Positions 1 to 7,254 of a DNA stretch of 64,000 bases are shown here, piece by piece. The notes below the pieces were generated by a model that was not told the DNA's origin, did no database searches, and worked only from the letters and a program-made list of their open reading frames with translations. The translations under genes and the position numbers were made by a program. This DNA is from Zoogloea sp. 1C4 (GTDB taxonomy: Bacteria; Pseudomonadota; Gammaproteobacteria; Burkholderiales; Rhodocyclaceae), in assembly GCF_009469605.1 (NCBI RefSeq), contig NZ_SSXU01000017.1:1-64000 (forward strand). Reading direction: 5' to 3'. Numbering within the stretch: position 1 is the stretch's first letter; every line of letters starts with the position of its first letter.

Positions 1-75
1 TTCCTGCAGGCTCTTTGATTATGCGCAGCCGGTATGGGCGGGGCGCCGCGGATCGGGCGGCCCGCCGCCGGCGAC

Positions 76-127
76 TCAGCATAATCGCGGACTGGACATA
101 ATTGCGCTTATGTCGAGTTCAGCATAA
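76..127. repeat. Short direct and inverted repeat cluster
   Basis: The 9-mer TCAGCATAA occurs at 76-84 and again at 119-127. Between them lies a perfect 7-bp inverted repeat, GACATAA (95-101) and TTATGTC (108-114), around TTGCGC. The cluster directly abuts the IS66 fragment. It looks like a recombinase or transposase end rather than a gene promoter, but no recombinase gene is present in the window, so the role is inference. Confidence 0.4.
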
Positions 128-326
128 CCGAAAGAACTGGCTCTTCGCCGGGTCGCTGCGCGCTGGCAAACGGGCGGCGGCGATCATGAGCCTGATCCAG
201 TCCGCGCGCCTGAATGGCCACGAGCCCTTCGCCTATCTGAAGGACGTCCTCACCCGACTGCCGACTCAGCCTCAGAGCCGGATCGGGGAGCTGTTACCGC
301 ATCGGTGGAGGTCGGCGTCAGCCTGA
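102..326 (+). pseudogene. IS66-family transposase, C-terminal fragment
   Basis: An open frame of about 70 codons contains the typical C-terminal tail of IS66 transposases: a KNWLFAGS-like segment, then AAAIMSLIQSARLNG, a YLKDVL motif and a terminal ELLPHRW. Full-length IS66 transposases are about 500 residues, so over 85 percent of the protein is missing. The in-frame TTG at 102 is not a believable start, because homology begins only near base 128. There is no catalytic DDE domain and none of the accessory IS66 genes is present. It is a dead remnant. Confidence 0.85.
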
Positions 327-359
327 GGCACGGTCAAGAGGGGATCGCCGGGGGCTTAC
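102..359 (+). mobile_element. IS66-family insertion sequence remnant (right end)
   Basis: The transposase tail is followed at 345-359 by TCGCCGGGGGCTTAC, whose complement reads GTAAGCCCCCGGCGA. That resembles the GTAAGCG-type terminal inverted repeats of IS66 elements, so the right boundary is placed at 359. The left end lies outside the window or is deleted. No 8-bp target duplication can be checked. Confidence 0.7.
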
Positions 360-435
360 CCACAACCAGACTAGAACACCGGGCCGGCTTCTAGCGGCGT
401 GCGAGGGCAGGAAGGCTTTCCGCTGTTTAGCGTGA

Positions 436-595
436 CGTTGGCGGGGTCGCGCCCCCGCAGGCGCCCTACTTTCTTGCTTCGCCAAGAAAGTAGGCAAAGA
501 AGGCGACCCGGCTTCACCGGTCGGCCGTTGGCCGACTCCCCTGCGCTGCTCGAAGTGGGCGGCCGGCGCGGAACTCGCCGGCGTTGCCGGCTCAG
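436..595 (+). repeat. Long inverted repeat, copy 1, with internal hairpin
   Basis: This segment is repeated in inverted orientation at 879-1042. Long identical blocks include the stretch around GACCCGGCTTCACCGGTCG and the one around CTGCTCGAAGTGGGCGGCC. It contains a perfect 11-bp stem at 465-475 and 484-494 around the 8-nt loop GCTTCGCC. The flanking open frames give apparent small proteins that are repeat artefacts. Confidence 0.75.
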
Positions 596-599
596 TTGG

Positions 600-756
600 G
601 TAGGTCAGGTTAGCGCAGCGTAACCCGACGCCACCTTTGCCTCGGCACGCGCCATCGTTCGGTGCAGGCTCCTCGCGATGGTCCGCGGTTTCTTGATCCA
701 GACTCGTTGAGCGCCCATCGCGCAACGTCGGGTTACGCTGCGCTAACCCGACCTAC
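600..756. repeat. REPIN-like inverted pair, GTAG type A
   Basis: Two REP-like units face each other. Unit 1 has GTAG at 600-603 followed by a 9-bp stem (604-612 with 621-629, one mismatch) around GCGCAGCG. Unit 2 is the inverted copy: stem 727-735 with 744-752, perfect, ending in CTAC at 753-756. A GTAG foot 5' of an imperfect palindrome, in inverted pairs, is the hallmark of REP elements mobilised by RAYT (TnpA-REP) transposases. No RAYT gene is in the window, so mobilisation would have to be in trans. Confidence 0.6.
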
Positions 757-878
757 CCAGAGAAGAACGCCACTCGACAAAAAATCCATGCCCCAACAGA
801 AAAGGCTCGGTGCTTCCGAGAAGCCCGTCTGAACCGCCGAGCAGCGGAGAAGGGGGCGGGGCCTTCCGGCGCGGCTGT

Positions 879-1042
879 CTGAGCCGGCAACGCCGGCGAG
901 TTCCGCGCCGGCCGCCCACTTCGAGCAGCGCAGGGGAGTCGTTCGCGCAGCGGACGACCGGTGAAGCCGGGTCGCCTTTCTTGCCTACTTCTTTGGCGAA
1001 GCAAAGAAGTAGGTCGCCCGCCGGGGCGACTCCCGGCCAATT
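879..1042 (-). repeat. Long inverted repeat, copy 2, with internal hairpin
   Basis: Inverted copy of 436-595. Its hairpin stem is at 984-994 and 1003-1013, also 11 perfect base pairs around the same loop (GGCGAAGC on this strand). Two stem base pairs differ from copy 1, both by compensated double changes, so the fold is preserved although the sequence drifted. Confidence 0.75.
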
Positions 1043-1061
1043 CCTGCCAACCGAAGCCACC

Positions 1062-1134
1062 CTGTAGGTCGGACTTCAGTCCGACATCACGGCCGCACAA
1101 ACCTCGGTTTGTCGGACTGAAGTCCGACCTACAG
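1062..1134. repeat. REPIN-like inverted pair, TTCA-loop type
   Basis: Bases 1062-1086 are a perfect 25-nt inverted repeat of 1110-1134. Each half is itself a hairpin: GTAG (1064-1067), stem GTCGGAC (1068-1074), loop TTCA, stem GTCCGAC (1079-1085), and the mirror image at 1111-1132. The same architecture with a different stem sequence recurs at 61956-62041. It sits just after the stop codon of the orphan gene at 1146-1940. Confidence 0.7.
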
Positions 1135-1145
1135 CACGCAAAACC

Positions 1146-1940
1146 TCACCCCTCAAAATACGGCAACAACGCCTTCGCCGCCTCGATCCGATGATCCGCA
1201 CTCGCACCCGGATCATTCATCACCGCCATCAGAAAACTCTTCGGATCGACAAACCCGCTCCCCACCGCCAACCCGATGTGCGGCGCCGAGCCGGGCACGG
1301 CGGGTGGTTCCATCACCAGCCCAGCCACCGGGCCGATCGGGGCAGGCACCACCGGGCCGCCGGGTTCGAGCACCGTCATCGCCCGCACGAAATCCGCCGC
1401 GCCGATCGACTTGAAGCCGGCCAGAAGATCGGCCTGGCGCTCCGGGCTGGGCGCCATGTCGAGCCAGGTCTCGTCGGCGAACATGCCGCCCATGGCCGGA
1501 TCGATGAAGGCCGTCCAGCGGCCATCGCCCGCCGCCTGGGCCGGGGCGAGGGGCACCAGCCGCGCCGACGACGACGGCAGCAGGCTCACCAGCGCTGCCG
1601 GCACGTCGGCCAGGAAGCGCGCCTGCAGGCCGGCGAGGAAAGCCTCGGCCCGCTCCAGCGGCACCGGGTCGGCCAGCGAGAACCACACCCGGAAGCCCGC
1701 GCTGCCCGCCACCGACACCGCCGGCGCGGGCAGCTCCAGCTCATTCACCACGCCTTCGCACAGGGCCGCCACCGGCGCCCAACCGGCTGCCGGGGCGATG
1801 CCGATCACCATCGTCCACACCCGCGCGTCCGGGCTCACCAGATCGAGGGCGAAGCCCGCCTCGGGCAGCGGGTCGGGCAGATCCTGCCCGGGCCGGCCAA
1901 ACAGGCGCTGCAGTTCGGCAATCAGGGAATGCATGCTCAT
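1146..1940 (-). CDS. Conserved-type hypothetical protein, possibly degenerate primase-like
   Basis: A 264-residue acidic to neutral protein with no signal peptide or membrane segment; function not recognised. The middle holds a GFRVWFSLADPVP segment followed some 60 residues later by GRWTAFIDP and a DETWLDM motif. That spacing is faintly reminiscent of archaeo-eukaryotic primase-like domains, but catalytic acidic pairs are not evident, so this is only a weak guess. The C-terminal 35 residues (NDPGASADHRIEAAKALLPY) resemble the helical tail seen in some phage small proteins. The start ATG has AGGAGGAT immediately upstream on its strand, a good ribosome binding site. It lies alone beside the accessory repeat region. 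Confidence 0.6.
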   Translation of the reverse strand: MSMHSLIAELQRLFGRPGQDLPDPLPEAGFALDLVSPDARVWTMVIGIAPAAGWAPVAALCEGVVNELELPAPAVSVAGSAGFRVWFSLADPVPLERAEAFLAGLQARFLADVPAALVSLLPSSSARLVPLAPAQAAGDGRWTAFIDPAMGGMFADETWLDMAPSPERQADLLAGFKSIGAADFVRAMTVLEPGGPVVPAPIGPVAGLVMEPPAVPGSAPHIGLAVGSGFVDPKSFLMAVMNDPGASADHRIEAAKALLPYFEG

Positions 1941-2111
1941 CCTCCTTCAGGAACACATCGACGGGGCGCAATTTACAAGCGCGCCCCGGGCTTGCAAAGG
2001 CCGCCGGCCGCATTCTTTGGCCGCATGCAAGCCATGCAGACGAATCGTTTGAAGCCACCGGGCCCAGCCCCTACCATTTCTTCCATCGAATCAACGCCCC
2101 GGCGCAGCCCC

Positions 2112-3071
2112 ATGGACCCGAACACCCCATCCGCCCAGCCGATCTCCTTCACCGCCAGCGACGGCTACCTGCTGCGCGGCTTCTGCTGGCGCCACGCGGA
2201 CGGCGACGCCCGCCGGCCAGTGGTGATCATCAACCCGGCCACCTCGGTGCGCTGCCGCTATTACGCGCGCTTTGCGGCCTTCCTGCACCGCCACGGCTTT
2301 GACGTGGTGAGCTACGACTACCGGGGCATCGGCGAATCCCGTCCGGTGCGGATGCGCAACTTTGAAGCCGGCTGGATCGACTGGGGCCGGCTCGATTTTG
2401 AAGCCGCGCTGCAATACGCCTTCGCGCAGTTTCCCGGCCAGCCGGTGCAGGTGGTGGCCCACAGCGTCGGCGGCTTCCTGATCGGGCTGGCCGAATCCAG
2501 CCACCGGGTGTCGCGGGTGTTCACCATGGGCGCCCAGTACGCCTACTGGCGCGACTACGCCCCCACCCGCCGGGCCGGGCTGCTCTTCAAGTGGCACGTG
2601 GTGATGCCGGCCCTCACCGCCGTCTTCGGCTACTTTCCCGGCGGCCGGCTGGGCTGGCTGGAAGACACCCCGAAAGGCGTGGTGCGCGACTGGACCGCCC
2701 GCCATCCCCGCTTCGAGGACATCTGGCGCCGCGGCGGTGCCCGAGTGCTGCCGGACGCCGAGCGCACCGAGCTCGTCCGCCGCTTCACCGCCGTGCGCGC
2801 CGACACCCTCGCCCTCAGCGTGTCCGACGACGAGTTCGGCACCACCTCGGCCATCCAGCGCCTGCTCGGCTACTACCAGAACAGCCCGCGCACCCACCTG
2901 CACCTGCGCCCGGACGCCATCGGGCAGCAGGCCATCGGTCACTTCGCGTTCTTCCATAGCCGCTTCGAGCACGACCTGTGGAAGATCCCCCTCGAATGGC
3001 TCCGCCACGGCCGCCTGCCGCCCGCGCCCAAAGGGCAGGTAGTGGGTGAATGGGGAGTGGGTAATGGGTAA
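2112..3071 (+). CDS. Alpha/beta hydrolase (S33/COG4757-like)
   Basis: Encodes 319 residues with an alpha/beta-hydrolase fold. An oxyanion/first strand region (VVIINPATSVRCRYY) is followed by a YDYRGIGESRP motif and a nucleophile elbow VAHSVGGF in which the usual first Gly of GxSxG is Ala. A late Asp (SVSDDEFG) and a late His (IGHFAFFHSRF) could complete the triad. No signal peptide, so a cytoplasmic esterase or acylase of unknown substrate. An in-frame ATG lies upstream near 2025; 2112 was chosen because homology-like sequence starts there. The last codons (GEWGVGNG) are read out of a G-rich tandem repeat, so the C-terminus was probably rewritten by repeat insertion. Confidence 0.8.
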   Translation: MDPNTPSAQPISFTASDGYLLRGFCWRHADGDARRPVVIINPATSVRCRYYARFAAFLHRHGFDVVSYDYRGIGESRPVRMRNFEAGWIDWGRLDFEAALQYAFAQFPGQPVQVVAHSVGGFLIGLAESSHRVSRVFTMGAQYAYWRDYAPTRRAGLLFKWHVVMPALTAVFGYFPGGRLGWLEDTPKGVVRDWTARHPRFEDIWRRGGARVLPDAERTELVRRFTAVRADTLALSVSDDEFGTTSAIQRLLGYYQNSPRTHLHLRPDAIGQQAIGHFAFFHSRFEHDLWKIPLEWLRHGRLPPAPKGQVVGEWGVGNG

Positions 3072-3130
3072 TGGGTACTGGGGAGTAGGGGCCGCGCCCA
3101 CTACCTACTTCCTACTTCCCACTACCCCCC
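3044..3130. repeat. G-run tract with C-rich partner between convergent genes
   Basis: From 3044 to 3091 there are eight runs of three or four G separated by 3-5 nt (units like GGGTAAT), a strong G-quadruplex pattern on the plus strand. It includes the TAA stop (3069-3071) of the hydrolase. Bases 3096-3130 are pyrimidine-rich and partly complementary (CCCACTACC-type units), so a long imperfect hairpin is also possible. The tract ends inside the last codons of the facing LysR gene and may act as a bidirectional transcription block; that role is inference. Confidence 0.6.
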
Positions 3131-4026
3131 GCTGCCTCCTCCCGCACCCACGCCACCACCGCCGCCACCTCGGGCCGCAGCGGCGCCTCGGCGTGCAGCA
3201 GCCAGAAGGCGTGCTCCGGGTGCGGCCCCGGGCGGGGGATCGTCAGCCGCACCAGCCGGCCGTCGGCCAGCATCGGCGACACCAGGGGCAGGCGCCCCAG
3301 CGCGATGCCCTGACCGGCCACCGCCGCGTGGACCAGCTGGTCATACACGTTGAAGCGCAGCACGCCGCGGGGCTTGGCGCCCTCCCATCCGAAGCGCGCC
3401 AGCCATTCGCTCCACTGCAGCCACGGGCGGAAGGGGCCGTCGAACTCCAGCAGCACCTGCCCGGCCAGCACCTCGGGCGAATCCAGCGCGGTGAGGCCCA
3501 GCGACGGGTGCGCCACCGGCACGATGGTTTCCTTCAGCAGCAGCTCGGCGCCTTCCGGCATGGCGCCCGGCGCGCCGTAGCGGATCGCCAGGTCGATGCC
3601 CTCGGCCTTCAGGTCCACCGCCCGGCTGTTGGCCGACACCCGCACTTCGATCTCCGGGTGGCGCTGCAGGAAGTTGCCCAGCCGCGGCATCAGCCACAGC
3701 CCGGTCAGGCCCATGGTGGAGGTGATCGTCACCATGCGCCGGCCGCTGGGGCCTTTCAGCTCGCCCACCACGTCCTGCAGCTGCTGCACGGCGCTGTCGG
3801 CACTGCGGAAGAGCCGCTCACCCTCCGGCGTGAAGGCGATGGAACGGTGCCCACGCACCAGCAGCTTGATGCCCAGCGCGTCTTCCAGCGCGTGGATCTG
3901 CCGGCTCACCGCCGACTGGGTGAGGCACAGATCCTGGGCCGCGAGGGTGATGCTCATCCGCCGCCCCACCGCCACGAAGCCGCGCACGAGATCCAGCGAA
4001 GGCAGCCGAACAAGCGGTGCTGACAT
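3112..4026 (-). CDS. LysR-family transcriptional regulator (GcvA-like)
   Basis: A 304-residue LysR regulator. Residues 10-70 form the winged helix-turn-helix with LTQSAVSRQIHALEDALGIK as recognition region; the remainder is the periplasmic-binding-protein-like effector domain. The closest general type is the GcvA group. It is divergent from the MFS transporter at 4151, with a 124-base gap, the usual layout in which a LysR protein controls its neighbour and itself. The effector is unknown. Its last few residues (AAAGGSGK) are encoded by the repeat tract shared with the convergent hydrolase. Confidence 0.9.
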   Translation of the reverse strand: MSAPLVRLPSLDLVRGFVAVGRRMSITLAAQDLCLTQSAVSRQIHALEDALGIKLLVRGHRSIAFTPEGERLFRSADSAVQQLQDVVGELKGPSGRRMVTITSTMGLTGLWLMPRLGNFLQRHPEIEVRVSANSRAVDLKAEGIDLAIRYGAPGAMPEGAELLLKETIVPVAHPSLGLTALDSPEVLAGQVLLEFDGPFRPWLQWSEWLARFGWEGAKPRGVLRFNVYDQLVHAAVAGQGIALGRLPLVSPMLADGRLVRLTIPRPGPHPEHAFWLLHAEAPLRPEVAAVVAWVREEAAGGSGK

Positions 4027-4150
4027 TCCGATTCCTCATCCCAGTTGATCGAAAAACTCGTTTGAGCCGCAGGCAGCGCCCCGCTTTAATCAAGGCACGG
4101 CGCGAAGCACGCGCCATTGTGGATTCACCAACGGAATGCGAGCAAGCACC

Positions 4151-5371
4151 ATGACCGATCACTCCAAGCCCGGGCCCGCGTGGCTCGCCAACCCCTGGCT
4201 CATCGTCATCGCCGGCGGCCTCATCATGGGGATGGGCCTCGGCGTGCGGCACGCCCAGGGCATCTTCCAGCTGCCGATCATCCTCGACCAAGGCTGGTCG
4301 CGGGAGGCCTTCGGCTTCGCCATCGCGCTGCAGAACCTCATCTGGGGCATCGCCCAGCCCTTCACCGGGATGATCGCCGACCGCTTCGGGTCGCGCCGGG
4401 TGCTGGCCGGCGGGCTGCTGTGCTACGCGGCGGGCCTGCTGGCGATGTCCCAGGCCGGAAGCCCCGCCGCCTTCACCCTGTCGGCCGGGCTGGTGGTGGG
4501 CGTGGCCCTGTCGGGCACCGCCTTCGGCGTGGTGTATGGCGCCATCAGCCGCCTGATGCCGGCCGAGCGGCGCAGCTGGGCGCTGGGCGTGACCGGCGCC
4601 ATCGGCGGGCTGGGGCAGTTCGTGCTGGTGCCGGCCTCGCAAGGGCTGATCGAAGGGCTCGGCTGGGCCGGCGCGCTGGTGGCGCTGGGCATCGCCTGCG
4701 CGGTGCTGCTCCCCTGCGCCGTTCCGCTCCATGACCGACCCGCCGCCCACGCCGCCCGCCAGAGCCTCTCCGCCGCGCTGCGCGAGGCCTTCGCCCACCG
4801 GGGTTTCCTGCTGCTGGTGGCGGGCTTCTTCGCCTGCGGCTTCCAGCTCGCCTTCATCGCCTCGCACCTGCCGGCGTATCTGATCGACCGGGGCCTCACC
4901 GGCAACCACGCGGTGGCCGGGCTGGCGATCATCGCGCTGGCCAACGTGGCCGGCACCTATGTGTGCGGCTGGCTGGGCGGCATGGCCCGGCGCAAGCAGC
5001 TCCTGGCCGGCATCTACCTGCTGCGCGCCGCCGCGATGGCCGCCTTCGTGCTGCTGCCCATGAGCCCCGCCAGCCTGTATGGGTTCTGCGCGGTGATGGG
5101 CTTTATCTGGCTCGGCACCGTGCCGCTGACCAGCGGCATCGTGTCGCAAGTCTTTGGGGTGCAGTACATCACCACCCTGTTCGGCTTCGTGTTCTTCGGC
5201 CACCAGCTGGGCGCGTTCTTTGGCGTGTGGCTGGGCGGCTACGTGTTCGACGCCACCGGCTCCTACAACCTGATCTGGCTGGTCAGCATCGGGCTGGGCG
5301 TGGTCGCCGCCCTGCTCCACTGGCCCATCGACGACAGCGAGATCGTCCGCCCCGCGGTGGCCACGCCATGA
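4151..5371 (+). CDS. MFS transporter
   Basis: About 406 residues with twelve predicted membrane spans. The major-facilitator signature between spans 2 and 3 reads GMIADRFGSRRVLAGG, and the central cytoplasmic loop (around HDRPAAHAARQSL) divides two six-helix halves. The N-terminal part (MGLGVRHAQGIFQLPI) resembles monocarboxylate/oxalate-type carriers, so a small organic acid is a plausible substrate, but this is inference. ATG 4136 is an alternative start five codons upstream; neither has a strong ribosome binding site. The stop overlaps the next start (ATGA at 5368), so the transporter and the 40-residue peptide are probably translationally coupled. Likely controlled by the divergent LysR protein. 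Confidence 0.88.
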   Translation: MTDHSKPGPAWLANPWLIVIAGGLIMGMGLGVRHAQGIFQLPIILDQGWSREAFGFAIALQNLIWGIAQPFTGMIADRFGSRRVLAGGLLCYAAGLLAMSQAGSPAAFTLSAGLVVGVALSGTAFGVVYGAISRLMPAERRSWALGVTGAIGGLGQFVLVPASQGLIEGLGWAGALVALGIACAVLLPCAVPLHDRPAAHAARQSLSAALREAFAHRGFLLLVAGFFACGFQLAFIASHLPAYLIDRGLTGNHAVAGLAIIALANVAGTYVCGWLGGMARRKQLLAGIYLLRAAAMAAFVLLPMSPASLYGFCAVMGFIWLGTVPLTSGIVSQVFGVQYITTLFGFVFFGHQLGAFFGVWLGGYVFDATGSYNLIWLVSIGLGVVAALLHWPIDDSEIVRPAVATP

Positions 5372-5490
5372 AGCTGCTGCCCATCGTCACCGCGCTGCTC
5401 CTCGCCGCGGTGATCGCCCTGGCCTGGTCGGGCTGGACCAACCCGGCCCACGTGCTGAACCTCGTTGCCGGGCTGGCCTTCTGCCAGTAG
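5368..5490 (+). CDS. Small single-span membrane protein
   Basis: A 40-codon frame overlapping the MFS stop by 4 nt. The product starts MKLLPIVTALLLAAVIALAW and is hydrophobic almost throughout, with one membrane span and a short tail ending in FCQ. Translational coupling to the transporter suggests an accessory or stabilising subunit, but no family is recognised. Codon use matches the neighbours. Support is the coupling, its membrane character and the properly spaced next gene. Confidence 0.6.
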   Translation: MKLLPIVTALLLAAVIALAWSGWTNPAHVLNLVAGLAFCQ

Positions 5491-5515
5491 GCAGCGCCCA
5501 ACCGGAGGAATTGCC

Positions 5516-5734
5516 ATGAAAGCCCTGCACCCCACCCACGCCGCCGTCAGCCTGCCGGCCGCGGGCTTCCTCACCCACTGGCTCAACACCCTGCGCGCCC
5601 GCCTCCACCGCCGCCCCACCGACGACTACCCCCTCACCCCCGCGGCGCTCGCCGACATGGGGCTGAACGAATCCGACCTGATGGCGATCCGCAGCGGGTT
5701 GTTTGAGGGGGACGGGACGCGGCGGGGGCGGTGA
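5516..5734 (+). CDS. Small YjiS/DUF1127-like protein
   Basis: A 72-residue protein with a clear ribosome binding site (GGAGG at 5503-5507). The C-terminal half, LADMGLNESDLMAIRSGLFE, resembles the helix found in YjiS-like (DUF1127) small proteins, which carry a D-x-G-L-x-x-x-D pattern. The N-terminal half contains a basic stretch (RARLHRRP). It is third in the MFS operon, 25 bases after the previous stop. Function is unknown; related small proteins have been linked to RNA metabolism and phosphate stress in other bacteria, which cannot be inferred here. Confidence 0.65.
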   Translation: MKALHPTHAAVSLPAAGFLTHWLNTLRARLHRRPTDDYPLTPAALADMGLNESDLMAIRSGLFEGDGTRRGR

Positions 5735-5833
5735 AGCATCGGCATGGCGAACAGATTGACCAGCTCGGGTGGCAGGCAGCCGGAAGCGGCCTACAATTTC
5801 TCGCAACCCGCCACCCACCCGCCGAGGCTGCCC

Positions 5834-6298
5834 ATGCACATCTCCCGGCCAAACCGTGCCCGCCTTGAAGGCCTGTTCCTGCTGGTGTTCTGTATCGCCA
5901 TCCCGCTCGCCCTGCACATCACCTTCAGGGGCAGTCATTTGGACACCGGCGGCGGCGAGCACAGAACCTACTGGATCGACCCCATCGGCACCACGCTGCC
6001 CTTCGTGGGGCTGGCGGCCCTGGTCATGCGCCGCACCAGAACCCTCGCCGACCGCTCACCCCTCCCCACCTATCTGGGCGGCGCGCTGGGCTGGCTGGCG
6101 ATGATGGGGTTCTCGCTCTACCTCGCCAGCCTTCCCACCGGCCCGGACAGTTCGTCAACCATGGGCGTGGCGATCATCTTCACGCCCCTCTTCTACCTGC
6201 CCTACCTGCTCCTGCCCTACGGGCTCGACCTGCTGATCAGCTCAACCACGCGCGGCAAGGCTTCCGACAACGCGGGCGACAGGAACAGCGGAACCTGA
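5834..6298 (+). CDS. Hypothetical inner-membrane protein
   Basis: A 154-residue protein with about four hydrophobic segments: LFLLVFCIAIPLALHI, TLPFVGLAALVM, LGWLAMMGFSLYLA and a long segment near the end (IIFTPLFYLPYLLLPYGLDL), then a hydrophilic tail. An upstream in-frame ATG at 5744 would add 30 polar residues before the first span; 5834 is preferred because it places a short basic head before the first helix. No family recognised. It follows the MFS-linked small proteins but is about 100 bases away. Confidence 0.55.
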   Translation: MHISRPNRARLEGLFLLVFCIAIPLALHITFRGSHLDTGGGEHRTYWIDPIGTTLPFVGLAALVMRRTRTLADRSPLPTYLGGALGWLAMMGFSLYLASLPTGPDSSSTMGVAIIFTPLFYLPYLLLPYGLDLLISSTTRGKASDNAGDRNSGT

Positions 6299-6351
6299 AC
6301 CCGCCCCCCCCGCCAGCGCGACCGGCACAGCTGCGGGAGACACAGCCCAGG

Positions 6352-7248
6352 TCAGCTACCCCCAAACCCCACCTCCAGCCAGTCCAGCAGCGCCTTGATC
6401 CGGGCCGGCTGGTAGCGTCGGCTGGGATAGGCCACGTACAGCGGGGTGCGGTCGTAGATGGCGTCGGGGAAGAGGTCGACGAGGCGGCCGGCGTCCAGGT
6501 CGGCCTGCACGTCGATGCGGGATTTGTAGGCGATGCCGTGGCCGGCGACGGCCCATTGGCGGACGAGGGCGCCGTCGTCGGCGGCGCGGTCGCCTGTCAC
6601 CACGATCTCCCGGTGCTGGCCGTGGTGGAACAGGCGCCAGCGGTTGAAGAGCTCGCCATTGCGGTAGAAGCAGATGCAGTTGCGCCGGGCCAGCGCCTCA
6701 AAGCTTTCGGGGTGGCCGTGGCGGGCGAGGTAGTCCGGCGAGGCGACCAGCACGCGGCCGTTGTCGCACAGCTTGCGGCCGACGAGGCCGGAATCCTCGC
6801 TGAGGCCGTAGCGCAGCACCAGATCGATGGGATTGCGGTAGAGGTCGATGAGCCCGTCGGAGAGATGCATCACCAGCCGCACCTGAGGGTGGCGCTGGCG
6901 GAAGGGTTCGAGGAGCGTATCGAGCCGGTCACGGCCCAGGTCGGAAGGCGCGCCCAGGTGGATGTCGCCGGAGAGCTGCTCGCGGCCCTGGCGCAGCGCC
7001 GAGAGGCCCTCCTCCAGCGCCAGCTGGGATTGCTGGCAGTAGGCGAGGAAGGTCTCGCCGGCCTGGGTGAGCCGCAGCGAGCGGGTGGAGCGCTCGATGA
7101 GCTGGCTGTCGACCCGCTGTTCGAGCCGTTTGATGGCGGCGCTGGCAGCGGCGGGGCTCATGCCCACGGCGCGGCCGGCGGCGCTGATGTTGCCGAGTTC
7201 GGCCACGCGGATGAAGAGTTGCACGTCGGGCAGGTGGAGCATCTTCAA
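6352..7248 (-). CDS. LysR-family transcriptional regulator
   Basis: A 298-residue LysR regulator starting MKMLHLPDVQLFIRVAELGN. The DNA-binding helix-turn-helix (AAASAAIKRLEQRVDSQLIE) occupies residues 30-55 and the effector domain fills the rest; the type is that of AaeR/DmlR-like group members. It is divergent from the old yellow enzyme gene at 7345. An inverted repeat of the LysR T-N11-A form lies in the gap at 7255-7271, close to its own start, fitting joint control of the reductase operon and autorepression. Confidence 0.9.
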   Translation of the reverse strand: MKMLHLPDVQLFIRVAELGNISAAGRAVGMSPAAASAAIKRLEQRVDSQLIERSTRSLRLTQAGETFLAYCQQSQLALEEGLSALRQGREQLSGDIHLGAPSDLGRDRLDTLLEPFRQRHPQVRLVMHLSDGLIDLYRNPIDLVLRYGLSEDSGLVGRKLCDNGRVLVASPDYLARHGHPESFEALARRNCICFYRNGELFNRWRLFHHGQHREIVVTGDRAADDGALVRQWAVAGHGIAYKSRIDVQADLDAGRLVDLFPDAIYDRTPLYVAYPSRRYQPARIKALLDWLEVGFGGS

Positions 7249-7254
7249 ATCTCG

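Larger units (their letters stand above)
360..1145. other. Gene-free repeat region
   Basis: Nearly 800 bases between the IS66 remnant and the first real gene. Open frames exist on both strands but are low-complexity, rich in Arg, Pro and Gly, lack ribosome binding sites and overlap the repeats. The stretch consists of two inverted 160-bp repeats (436-595 and 879-1042), a REPIN-like pair nested between them (600-756) and a second REPIN-like pair (1062-1134). I see no protein-coding gene here. Confidence 0.75.

Noticed and set aside
360-1145. CRISPR array
   Set aside because: The repeats are inverted pairs, not regularly spaced direct repeats with unique spacers.
318-1194. Several 60-135 residue frames in the repeat region
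   Set aside because: They are translations of the inverted repeats and hairpins, Arg/Pro/Gly-rich, without ribosome binding sites.
1191-2111. Long N-terminal extension of the alpha/beta hydrolase
   Set aside because: It is antisense to the real gene at 1146-1940, is His/Arg-rich and has no hydrolase homology.
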